A stretch of 64,000 nt of DNA, from contig NZ_CP020809.1 of the NCBI RefSeq assembly GCF_002157835.1, forward strand, positions 124,001 through 188,000, read 5' to 3'. The notes under the pieces are model-generated. The model did no database searches and was not told where the DNA came from. It saw nothing but the letters and a program-made list of their open reading frames with translations. This DNA comes from Mycobacterium dioxanotrophicus. Lineage in GTDB: Bacteria > Actinomycetota > Actinomycetes > Mycobacteriales > Mycobacteriaceae. Each line of letters opens with the position of its first letter. Within the stretch, counting starts at the first letter, position 1. The position numbers and the translations under genes were made by a program. Positions 18,559 to 26,232 of this stretch are shown here, in pieces.

Positions 18559-19461
18559 CTACTTGAGAATCTTCCTGAGGTGGCTCATTAGTGTTCGGGT
18601 GCCGGACTCCCCGAGCTGGTCGTGTAACGCCGCAGCCAGCGCACCCGGCTCGTCGTGGAAGTTTCGGACGGCCCGAGTAAGCGAGCGCATGGGCGGAGCG
18701 CCCGTGTCACGACCGGCTTTCTCGCCAGCGATGTCGTCCGCCGATTCCGCACCAGCTTCGGCCTCCCCCGCACCACCGCCTGACCCCTTGCGGCCGGCGT
18801 TCCACCGGATCACCTGTTGTTCGAGAGGTACTTGCGCCAAGGTCCTCGCTTCGCGGATCGCGAGATCCCCCCGGCGAAGGGCCTGCTGCAAGTCGGGTGC
18901 GAGTTTGAGTAGCCCAAGCCGCTGGCTGACCCACGTTTTGCTCTTGCGAAGATGATCCGCCGCCTGGTCGGCTCGGCCGAATTCCTGAACCAGGCTGGCT
19001 ACCGCCTTGGCTTCCTCGATGACGTCGAAGCCTGAACGATCAACGTTCTCGGCGATGATCGCGCTCAGAAGAGTGCCGCGATCGACAGCCAGCTCGTCCT
19101 TGACGACGATGTCAAGGGTGGTCCTGCCAAACTTGTGCGCCGCTGCAAGGCGCCGGTTGCCGAGAATCACCACCCAACGGGCGGTCAGCGCTGCGTCGGG
19201 GTACAGGCTCAAGAACGCCTGTCGTGTCACGGCCACGACCGGTTGGAGCTGAAACTCGGCGATCGAGGCCAACTCCGCCAAATCGCCGACCGAGTCCCGC
19301 GGGTTATGGGGGTTGCCCACCAAATCCCGCAGCGGAACCGACCGCGACAATGAAGACCGCGAAGGAGCCATCGACGACTGTGCGGTTCCATCCACGGAGG
19401 AGTCATCTCCGACGGCGTCGACTAGCGATTCGAAGGACTTCACACCACCACGCGCCATCAT
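18559..19461 (-). CDS. parB: ParB-family centromere-binding protein
   Basis: A 300-residue protein. The N-terminal region has VPLRDLVGNPHNPRD and ILGNRRLAAAHKFG, the ParB/Noc nucleotide-binding box (usually GERRxxA, here GNRR). A central HTH (RADQAADHLRKSKTWVSQRL, then LAPDLQQALRRGDLAIREAR) reads parS. A Gly/Ala-rich linker leads to a C-terminal dimer helix (ALAAALHDQLG). ATG 19,461 overlaps the parA stop by four bases, so the two are translationally coupled. ParB loads at parS and stimulates ParA. TTTTCCGCGGAAAA palindromes flank the operon. Confidence 0.88.
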   Translation of the reverse strand: MMARGGVKSFESLVDAVGDDSSVDGTAQSSMAPSRSSLSRSVPLRDLVGNPHNPRDSVGDLAELASIAEFQLQPVVAVTRQAFLSLYPDAALTARWVVILGNRRLAAAHKFGRTTLDIVVKDELAVDRGTLLSAIIAENVDRSGFDVIEEAKAVASLVQEFGRADQAADHLRKSKTWVSQRLGLLKLAPDLQQALRRGDLAIREARTLAQVPLEQQVIRWNAGRKGSGGGAGEAEAGAESADDIAGEKAGRDTGAPPMRSLTRAVRNFHDEPGALAAALHDQLGESGTRTLMSHLRKILK

Positions 19462-20201
19462 CGAGCTCCGATCAAGCCGACCGGGCGCGTGGCCGGCGCC
19501 GTGTCGAGCTCATTAGCCAGGTTGCGATAGTCCTGTGCTGCCAGTTGAGACACCTTGTCATGGGGGTACTGAGTGACGACAAGGCCCTCGCTGCTGGCAT
19601 TGGTATGAATCATGTAGTGCCTGACGGCGGTCTCTGCGAGCGGGTAACCACGCCTGTGAACGAACCGCTGGGTCTCCTCCAGCCATTTCCGGCCGTCCCG
19701 CGCGTGCCAGTCATTGATGAAAACGCGGTAGGGCAGGCCGCGCGGCTCCAAGATCTTTCGGATCGTGCGTGCAGTGGGGTCGAAACACATTGGCTGGGTC
19801 AACATGGGCACCAACACCTCGTCGGTCACATCCAGGACGACCCGCAGCGCCTCGGCTGAGTAGCCGTCTCCGAGGCCGTCCCCGGAAGAGTCGGGATCGA
19901 GGTCGAACCAACCGGGGGTGTCGACATACACCTCCTCGATTCCGGGCAGGTTGTTGAGCTGAGCGAGCCAGTCCAGGGGATCGTCGTGTGCCTGGATGAG
20001 ATGGAACGGCAGCTCATCAACTCGGTTACCCCACCACAAGGCGGAACCTTGGGGATCGATGGAGACCGCCGCAACGGGGGAGGAGGCTCCGGGATCGTCT
20101 TGTGCGGCGAGCTTCTCGGCGCGAACAGCGGCGAGGTTGACGGTGCCGGTGCTCTTTCCGACCCCGCCCTTTTGGTTGAGGAGAGTGACAACTTTAGTCA
20201 T
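19458..20201 (-). CDS. parA: ParA-family partition ATPase
   Basis: A 247-residue protein from ATG 20,201. LNQKGGVGKST is the deviant Walker A motif of ParA/MinD, and SIDPQGSALWW is the A' box. YVDTPGWFD carries the Walker B Asp. There is no N-terminal HTH, so it is of the short (type Ib) kind in which ParB usually represses the operon. Three parS-like palindromes lie 170-400 bp upstream. An in-frame ATG at 20,222 is an alternative start. It pairs with the overlapping parB gene for plasmid segregation. Confidence 0.9.
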   Translation of the reverse strand: MTKVVTLLNQKGGVGKSTGTVNLAAVRAEKLAAQDDPGASSPVAAVSIDPQGSALWWGNRVDELPFHLIQAHDDPLDWLAQLNNLPGIEEVYVDTPGWFDLDPDSSGDGLGDGYSAEALRVVLDVTDEVLVPMLTQPMCFDPTARTIRKILEPRGLPYRVFINDWHARDGRKWLEETQRFVHRRGYPLAETAVRHYMIHTNASSEGLVVTQYPHDKVSQLAAQDYRNLANELDTAPATRPVGLIGAR

Positions 20202-20374
20202 GGCGCGAAGTGTCCTTGGCATGGTTCGGTCGAGGTGCGACCTTCGTGTAGGGAGGTATCTTAAGATACTTCGACGAGACGCGATCCGCGCCAGAGACAC
20301 GCTGAAATTCGGGTTGAATTCGTGTTCGCAATTGCACCGAGGGTCGACGCTGCCCCACCCTTGGTGCAACCCAG

Positions 20375-20388
20375 TTTTCCGCGGAAAA
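20375..20388 (+). promoter_or_regulatory. parS-like palindrome 3
   Basis: A perfect TTTTCCGCGGAAAA, 18 bp with flanks, upstream of parA. Confidence 0.8.
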
Positions 20389-20461
20389 CTGACGGCCCGA
20401 GCAATGTCGATTGGCATGCCCCGAGCCGGAAGGTGGCGAAGCCAAGGGCGTAGTGGTCGAG

Positions 20462-20475
20462 TTTTCCGCGGAAAA
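20462..20475 (+). promoter_or_regulatory. parS-like palindrome 4
   Basis: A perfect TTTTCCGCGGAAAA, 87 bp from palindrome 3. Confidence 0.8.
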
Positions 20476-20582
20476 CCTGCTTGCGCGACCCGGTGCTCGG
20501 CCACGCCTCGTAACGAACTGGCGGGGCCGCAGTCGCGCCAGGAAACCTTCTGACCAGCGGGTATGCGACGCAAGCAGTCCAA

Positions 20583-20596
20583 TTTTCCGCGGAAAA
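20583..20596 (+). promoter_or_regulatory. parS-like palindrome 5
   Basis: A perfect TTTTCCGCGGAAAA, 121 bp from palindrome 4. The remaining stretch to 20,980 has no supported gene or repeat. Confidence 0.8.
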
Positions 20597-20980
20597 CTGA
20601 ACATGCAACACGCTTGGGCTCCATAACGTTTCACTGAGCGTGGTCACCGCTGTTACCGCTGTCGCCGCCTGACGCCTGCAGTCGGCCTGGATCGCCGGGC
20701 CGCCCGCGCCGGGCGGCTGTGGACGTTAACGCTTGTTCGAGCCAGGGTAGCGGGGCATGCAGGCCGAGCAGGTGTTGCAGTGGCTAGAGCAGAACCCCGA
20801 TGAAGCTCTCGGGGCGAGACCGCAACGCGCCGGCTGCCATAAGGACTCGGACCCTGCGGTCTTGCCGGACTAACGACCCTCGTATTCACCGAGCACAACC
20901 ATCAAACTGCAAAGCGGCTGGGCTAACGCGCAATCAACTTAACGGGCCCGGACCTCACTCCGTTACCTGATAAGCCGTAC

Positions 20981-21295
20981 ATGAGGGATCCGATGGACTG
21001 GTTCGACCGACGCATCCTGACGTTCATTCTGCTGTGGGCGCCGTTTGGCGAACCCCCCGACGACGAAGTGTTCGAGCAGTTCGGACTCCGCAAGGACCTC
21101 CTAATGAAACGCTTCGCAGAGATCGCGAGCCGCGAATGTCTCGCAACGGCGGTCAGCGATGACGATCACGTCCTCATCGGGCGAGCGCGAAGACTGCTAC
21201 TTGAAAGTCTCGTCGTGCGACCGTGGGCAGCACACCCGGGCCCGCAGCGGCATTGCAGCGAGACCGACCCAGCGCGATCACATAGGCGCCCCTAG
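20981..21295 (+). CDS. hypothetical protein
   Basis: A 104-residue frame whose first two thirds (MDWFDRRILTFILLWAPFGE, then DEVFEQFGLRKDLLMKRFAE) has a regular helical, protein-like pattern. The tail after LLLES is Arg/Pro/His-rich and may be out of frame, suggesting a truncated C-terminus. Start is ATG 20,981 or 20,993. No domain is recognised. It sits between the partition locus and the HbpS-like gene. Confidence 0.5.
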   Translation: MRDPMDWFDRRILTFILLWAPFGEPPDDEVFEQFGLRKDLLMKRFAEIASRECLATAVSDDDHVLIGRARRLLLESLVVRPWAAHPGPQRHCSETDPARSHRRP

Positions 21296-21330
21296 GTTCA
21301 CCAATTCAGTACTCACGGTAAGGAAGGAGA

Positions 21331-21744
21331 ATGTCTACACTCACCCTGCACGATGCCCAGAACGTCATGGCCGCCGCCGCAAAGCGCGCCGATGAGGTGG
21401 GCCAGCCGGTCAACATCGCCGTCGTCGACGCCGGCGGCAACCTCAGGGCTCACATTCGACAGGACGGTGCCTGGATCGGCAGCGTCGACATCGCGATCAA
21501 GAAAGCCTGGACCTCCCGCGCCTTCGATATCCAGACCAGGGATCTCGGCGAAAACGCTCAACCGACTCAGCAGTTCTACGGAATCCACGGCACCAACGAC
21601 GGGAAGGTCATCATCTTCGCTGGCGGTGTTCCGCTCAGGCGCGGTGACGCAGTCATCGGTGGCTTAGGTGTCAGCGGAGGCTCGGGCGAGCAGAATCAAA
21701 CAATTGCGGAGGCCGGCCTGGCGGTTCTTCAGGAATTTGCTTGA
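21331..21744 (+). CDS. HbpS/GlcG-family protein
   Basis: A 137-residue protein with the family pattern NIAVVDAGGNLRAHIRQDGA, SVDIAIKKAWTSRAFDIQTR, FAGGVPLRRGDAVIGGLGVS and GSGEQNQTIAEAGLAVL. AAGGAAGGAGA just before ATG 21,331 is a strong ribosome site. Members bind haem or small cofactors or occur in catabolic operons. The truncated amidohydrolase next to it (convergent) suggests the remnant of a degradative cluster. Confidence 0.8.
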   Translation: MSTLTLHDAQNVMAAAAKRADEVGQPVNIAVVDAGGNLRAHIRQDGAWIGSVDIAIKKAWTSRAFDIQTRDLGENAQPTQQFYGIHGTNDGKVIIFAGGVPLRRGDAVIGGLGVSGGSGEQNQTIAEAGLAVLQEFA

Positions 21745-21919
21745 CTAGACCTGGCTTTGGGTCGTGGCGCAGGAGGCTCAACACTCGAAGGCCGGTCTGA
21801 CGGTGGCATTCGTTGACCAAGCTCGCCTACCTGCGTGGACCTGTCCTCGGCTGGTGATCGATCTCCTTAAGGACCGGCGATCTTCCATTTCATTACTTGA
21901 GCCACGAACATTGGCGCAG

Positions 21920-22620
21920 TCGCTGTTACATTGAGTTCGGCTGATGCAAAGCGAGCCGAGGGAACATCCTTCGGCATTGGCGCGTTCGACCGCGCGTAGT
22001 TCAGCGGCATCGAAAGTGGTTGAGCGTCCTAGGTTCTCGATATTGTGGGTGATGACGTTCTCGGGTGCCGCGGCGTAGTCGGTGCGGAACAGGATGTTCT
22101 GGTAGCCGGTGACCTTGCAGTGTCGGCAGCAGTGTGTTGGGCGCGACGGCCAGGGCGGTTTCGTAGTGCGGGTTGCGCTGGACCGTGGCCACGTGGTCGA
22201 CGTCGCCGGGGCCCTGCCCAGGCCGAGGTGTTCGGCGATGCGCCAGCCCAGCGTCGGCAGCACACCCCCGCAGTGCGCCAGAATCAGGATGAGACCAGGG
22301 ATGGCGCTAAAACACTCCGGTGAGGATGGCGTTGGTGATGTTGCGACCGGTGTCCATCGGAAACTCCACGATGGATCCGACCCGCCCGAAGTTCAGCTCC
22401 GCGGCCTCCCGGCATTCAGTGGGGTGGACGAACACCGGAACCTCGCGTCGCGCCAGCTCGGCGAGCACGGGTTCGAGGTAGGGCTGCCCGAAGTAGTGGC
22501 CGCCGACGTTGGAGGTCAGCACGATCCCGTCGAAGTGCAAAACGTCGAGGTCGGGGGAGGGGGCGCGCAGGTCCGGCGGCAGGTGGAACCCGCCCGCTTG
22601 TTCTCGGATCTATCTGTCCG
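21920..22620 (-). pseudogene. amidohydrolase-2 family fragment, frameshifted
   Basis: Three minus-strand frames together give an amidohydrolase: FDGIVLTSNVGGHYFGQPYL and VPVFVHPTECREAAE (22,307-22,620), then GVLPTLGWRIAEHLGLGRAP, a piece with NPHYETALAVAPNTLLPTL, and finally QNILFRTDYAAAPENV. The family (ACMSD-like decarboxylases/hydrolases) uses metal ligands in the FVHP and (T/S)DYP motifs. The N-terminal third is missing, replaced at about 22,620 by the RES remnant on the other strand. At least three disruptions are needed, so it is non-functional. Confidence 0.7.
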
Positions 22621-22682
22621 ATTCCGCGCACGCACGCATGCGTGGTGGAAGTCGAACGGGCCGCGCACGCGGCGTCGACGAC

Positions 22683-23002
22683 CCCGAGAAAATGCTCGAA
22701 GCCCAGTACCGGCTGCACATCATCGATGCCACCGACCTCGCGGTCGTGGACCTCACCACTGCCGAGGCCCGCGACGCGGTGGGGCTTGACGACGACGACA
22801 TCGTTGACGACGACTGATCGGCCTGCCAAGCGGTGGGTCACGCCGCCTGGTTTCTGCACGTGCAGGGCGTCCTCGTACCGGCGGCCGGCGGAGTCGGGCT
22901 GGTCATCACCGCCTACGAACAGCGCACCCGTCCTGGGCAGCTCAGGTCAGCCGCAGCGAGGATCTGACACCCGCTTGGTACCGAGAACTCCGGCACTCGT
23001 GA
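22683..23002 (+). pseudogene. RES-domain toxin remnant (C-terminal half)
   Basis: The frame MLEAQYRLHIIDATDLAVVD, LTTAEARDAVGLDDDD reads through a TGA at 22,815 into SACQAVGHAAWFLHVQGVLV, PAAGGVGLVITAYEQR. A one-base shift then restores QVSRSEDLTPAWYRELRHS. The pattern matches the second half of the intact RES protein at 24,976-25,542 (VLDLR, VGLTDDDI, ACQRV, GILAPAA). The TGA probably replaces a Trp codon (D-D-D-W). The N-terminal catalytic Arg and Glu are absent. Confidence 0.6.
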
Positions 23003-23101
23003 GAGGACCTCAGGAAGGACGCCGTGCCGCCCGCTCAAAACGCGACGAATTCGTCGCCGCCTTTGTCGAGCGTGTGACCCGGAGCGGCCGCCGTCTTTCA
23101 T

Positions 23102-23119
23102 GGATAATGACAATTATCC
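23102..23119 (+). promoter_or_regulatory. AT-rich hairpin/operator-like palindrome
   Basis: GGATAAT-GACA-ATTATCC is a perfect 7-bp inverted repeat in the 282-bp gene-free gap after the RES remnant. There is no adjacent start codon, so its role is unclear. Confidence 0.35.
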
Positions 23120-23284
23120 CTGATTATCGGCGTGAGCGATCGGGCGGGGGAGTGGCGAAACCTTGCGCTTGGACGCCAAAACCAGTGCGGGCGCCGTCGG
23201 AGTTGGCAGGATGGAGCGCCGGGGTCAGGCTTGTTACCAGCTGCGACGCATCGCCGATTATTGCGTCAGCAACCTAGCCGCCTG

Positions 23285-24561
23285 CTATCCGGCGCGACGG
23301 TTGCTCTGCTCACGAATGGCATCGGTCACGATCGTCAGCGACCGAAAACTTGCCTCGGGGAGTCTCTCTTTGATGTTCGACTTGGCCAGGACTTCGTTGG
23401 CCGAGCGGGCGGCGTCGGCAGCCCGTTCAGCTAGGCGCGCAACGTGATTGAGCCGCCAGCTTGCGTCGGGCATCTGACTGAGTTCGTCGAGTTCACGTGC
23501 GCGTGATCGCACGGCATGTTGGCGCCAGTTGGTGGTCATGCTGGATGCCCCGTCAGGACAGCAGATGGGGTCCGTGCAAGTGATGGTTCCCTGAAGTTGG
23601 CCGTTGCCGAGCAGAGCATTCGCTGCCCGACCGGATACGCTGCGACCGAAGCGGCCGAGGTAAATGTGCCGTGGCATCTTCGGTTCGTTCTTTTTCTCGG
23701 ATGGCGGCTTCGGCCGCCGGGTACGGGAATGCTGGGCGAAGTCGCACCGCTCATCGATGCCTGGCCCGGTCTGATATCCCACCGCGCCGGCGGCGACGGC
23801 TGCGAGACCGTATTGGCCTTGCCGCCAGGCGATGACCGGAGCCGCTGCCCCTAAGTGTCGTACGGTAGCCAAGTACGCGCCGAGTCTGTCTTCGGTATCA
23901 CCGTTCTGCCCGCGGCTCGACGACAGGGCTACCGGCACGTACCGCACGTTCAATTTGGACAGGCTTCGGAGGAACAGATCGACGCCGGTTTCCCAGAACC
24001 GTCGAGCGCCGAAACTCTTCAAGCTGCCGACGAAGATCGGTGCGACCGGGAGGCTGATGCGCTCCCCGGCGAGGTAGTCCGCGGTTTTTCTGTTGGCCGC
24101 GAGCTGGACCTGAAACCAAGGATCGGTGGGGATTTCGCGTAGAAGTACGGGGGAACCAGGATTGATGCGCCATGGTCGAGTTGGAAGGCAAGTGTTTCCT
24201 GCACCAGCGTGGCCAGAACGGAATCTTCGCGGAAGCGCTCCGGTGAATATGGATCAGGATCGGCGAAATTGAGTGCGGCCCAGCCCTTGTCGGGGACTTG
24301 CTCGTCCTGAAACAAGTGCGTGAGCGGGTCAACGATGAGCGGCAGGCCGGCGGCCTCTGCGGCCTGCCGTAGTGCTGGCTGCGCAGCAGCTGTCGGGGCG
24401 TCGATTACGAGACCGCGCATGGGCACGCTGCGCCCACCAAAGGGCACGCCCGCGGTGGCCGGTGCCAGCAGTTCATCGACAACGAGGTTGTCTGACCGGC
24501 CGGCGCGCAAGAACAGGTCCATCAGCGCCCTCCCATCTCGTAGTTCCCAGTTGATGTACAT
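23285..24561 (-). pseudogene. unrecognised ~425-residue protein, one frameshift, divergent from the Xre-RES pair
   Basis: Starting at ATG 24,561, the first part reads INWELRDGRALMDLFLRAGR, MRGLVIDAPTAAAQPALRQA, LPLIVDPLTHLFQDEQVPDK and HGASILVPPYFYAKSP. It continues one base out of frame from about 24,112 as TDPWFQVQLAANRKTADYLA, LPVAPIFVGSLKSFG and later TCTDPICCPDGASSM, with a helical C-terminus. The alternation of beta strands and helices looks TIM-barrel-like. The CTDPICC motif could bind metal. I know of no assigned function. It shares a 60-bp promoter gap with the antitoxin gene. It may work at full length if the shift is a sequencing error. Confidence 0.55.
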
Positions 24562-24568
24562 CTCTGGA

Positions 24569-24582
24569 CGTACTACAGTACG
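24569..24582 (+). promoter_or_regulatory. palindrome in the divergent promoter
   Basis: CGTAC-TACA-GTACG is a perfect inverted repeat, embedded in a second ATGTAC...GTACAT pair (24,554-24,590), between the unknown gene and the antitoxin gene. A likely operator for the Xre antitoxin controlling both directions. Confidence 0.55.
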
Positions 24583-24622
24583 AAGTACATAGTGAACTCT
24601 AGCATGAACGGCAAGGAGAAGT

Positions 24623-24979
24623 ATGAACACGGCCGCGGGCAAGGCGCAGTCCCTCGTCTACACCAGGGTCGTGGCTGATACGCGTCGCGGGCTGACGGTC
24701 AGCGAGATCGGCGGGGTTACCGGTGTAAGTGAGCGGGCGGTGCAGAATTGGGCAGCAGGCAAGAGCCGGCCAGAGGGCGACGCGAGGGAACGCCTCCTTG
24801 AGCTGAAGTACGTGATTGAAGGTCTCGCCGATGTCTACGAAGACGAGGGAATCGAGATCTGGTTGCACTCGCGCCAACGAAGCCTCGCCGGTCGATCGCC
24901 GTTGGAGCTGCTAAGGGACGGCCAGTTCGCGGAAGTGCTCGACGCCATCGAGCGCCTGGCCGGTGGTCCTCGACGATGA
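24623..24979 (+). CDS. Xre/MbcA/ParS-type antitoxin
   Basis: A 118-residue protein. The HTH is at residues 20-60 (RGLTVSEIGGVTGVSERAVQ, NWAAGKSRPEGDARERLL). A C-terminal DUF2384-like toxin-binding helix pair ends in RSPLELLRDGQFAEVLDAIE. ATG 24,623 has AAGGAGAA just upstream. The stop overlaps the RES toxin start by four bases, so the pair is translationally coupled. In MbcTA-type systems this protein neutralises the toxin and represses the operon. Confidence 0.87.
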   Translation: MNTAAGKAQSLVYTRVVADTRRGLTVSEIGGVTGVSERAVQNWAAGKSRPEGDARERLLELKYVIEGLADVYEDEGIEIWLHSRQRSLAGRSPLELLRDGQFAEVLDAIERLAGGPRR

Positions 24980-25542
24980 ACCGGCCGAGAACGCTCGCGG
25001 AGCGGATCGCCGGTGTTGGTGGCCTGGACGTCGCCGGAGTGTTCCTTCGCCACGCCGCACCCAATCGGGAGGCGTTCGCCGGTGGCTACGGCGGTCGTTG
25101 GGGTGAGTCGTTTCCCGTCGTCTACGTCGGCAGGCCGCTCGACAGCTGCGTCGAAGAGGCGTACCGCCATCTCGTCGACGACGCCGGTGTGCCGGCGCAC
25201 CTGGTAAGGCCGCGTGTGTTGTATCGAGTTCGTGTCGAGGTACATAAGGTGCTCGATCTGCGCCCGGCGGATGCGCGTGTCGAGGTGGGCTTGACCGACG
25301 ATGACATCACTTCGGCGGTCGGTGACTACACAGCGTGTCAGCGCGTCGCCGCGACGGCCCATCAGCTCGAATATCACGGAATATTGGCCCCAGCCGCGAC
25401 TGGCTTGGGTGAAGCCCTCGCCATCTTCCGGCAGCGAGTCAGCATCACCGAACTCCCGGTGATCTTGGATCGGCAGCAATGGGATCAACTGCCACCTCGC
25501 CCCGGCTCGGAGACCGCGCGCTTGACCATCGTGAGTGACTAA
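24976..25542 (+). CDS. RES-domain toxin (MbcT-like)
   Basis: A 188-residue protein. The catalytic region FAGGYGGRWGESFPVVYVGR carries the family Arg, and CVEEAYRHLVDD the Glu. VLDLR, VGLTDDDI and ACQRVAATAHQLEYHGILAP follow as in other RES proteins. RES toxins such as M. tuberculosis MbcT consume NAD+ by phosphorolysis, and others ADP-ribosylate targets. The gene is complete and paired with the upstream Xre antitoxin, giving plasmid stabilisation or phage-response potential. Confidence 0.87.
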   Translation: MNRPRTLAERIAGVGGLDVAGVFLRHAAPNREAFAGGYGGRWGESFPVVYVGRPLDSCVEEAYRHLVDDAGVPAHLVRPRVLYRVRVEVHKVLDLRPADARVEVGLTDDDITSAVGDYTACQRVAATAHQLEYHGILAPAATGLGEALAIFRQRVSITELPVILDRQQWDQLPPRPGSETARLTIVSD

Positions 25543-25677
25543 TCGAACTCAAAGGTCAATCAACGTTTGCCCTCACCGACGGGCACAGATGGTAACGGTA
25601 GTTAGCGACAAATTATTCGCATTTAGAGCTTTTGACGAAAATCAAGCCGTCACAGTTGGCGCTACGACGCCCAGGCT

Positions 25678-25963
25678 CAACGACTAAATCCAGCCTGGAC
25701 AGCTAACCCATCTCGGCACTGTCGGGCGTCGTCGGCAGGATTTCCGTTCCGACTTGGTCACGCCCATCCGTCCGGTACGATATCCCTTGAAACGTCACAG
25801 TGACGAATGCCGGGCTGTTTGCTCCGCAGGCACTGTCAGCCTATTGCTGGACGACAGTCCGGCCCGGCGCAACGACTAAATCTAGTCTTAACCCATCTCG
25901 GCATCGTCGAGCGTCGTCGGCAGGATTTCTGTGCGACTTGGTCACGCCCATCCGTCCGGTACG
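25678..25963 (+). repeat. duplicated ~100-bp direct repeats in a gene-free region
   Basis: CAACGACTAAATC, ACCCATCTCGGCA, CGTCGTCGGCAGGATTTC and GACTTGGTCACGCCCATCC, then GTCCGGTACG, occur in the same order at 25,678-25,779 and 25,870-25,963. CACAGTTGGCGCTA occurs on either side (25,651 and 25,973). The CGTCACAGTGACG palindrome sits between the copies. The whole interval 25,543-26,232 has no supported gene. An origin, incompatibility or transfer region, or duplicated promoter, fits. Confidence 0.7.
25793..25805 (+). promoter_or_regulatory. CGTCACAGTGACG palindrome, copy 2
   Basis: Matches the copy at 18,113-18,125, with TTGAA one base upstream and AA directly after. Confidence 0.5.
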
Positions 25964-26232
25964 TTAGCCAACTCACAGTTGGCGCTATAGCTTACTGCCG
26001 GTTGACGGTCCAAGTGGCGGAGGATACTTGACGGTGGCAACCCCTCGCTGTTACGTGCGGTCGTCGCGGCCCGAGCCATTTTTACTCACCCAGGCCAACA
26101 TACGGACCAGCTGTCCCGTATTATCGACCGCCGCCCTGCCGAAGGCCAAGGGGCGCAGCTTCGGCAAGAGGCCGCCGCCTGCACTGCCCGAGGCTCACCC
26201 GTGGAGCCGGAGTGATGGGCCGATTGGGGCCC

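Noticed and set aside
18314..20596. TTTTCCGCGGAAAA palindromes as transcription terminators
   Set aside because: No T-tract follows and several sit upstream of parA; repeated occurrence around parAB fits parS better.
20653..20898. 81-codon minus-strand frame upstream of the partition locus
   Set aside because: No start signal, Arg/Pro/Ser-rich composition, no recognisable pattern.
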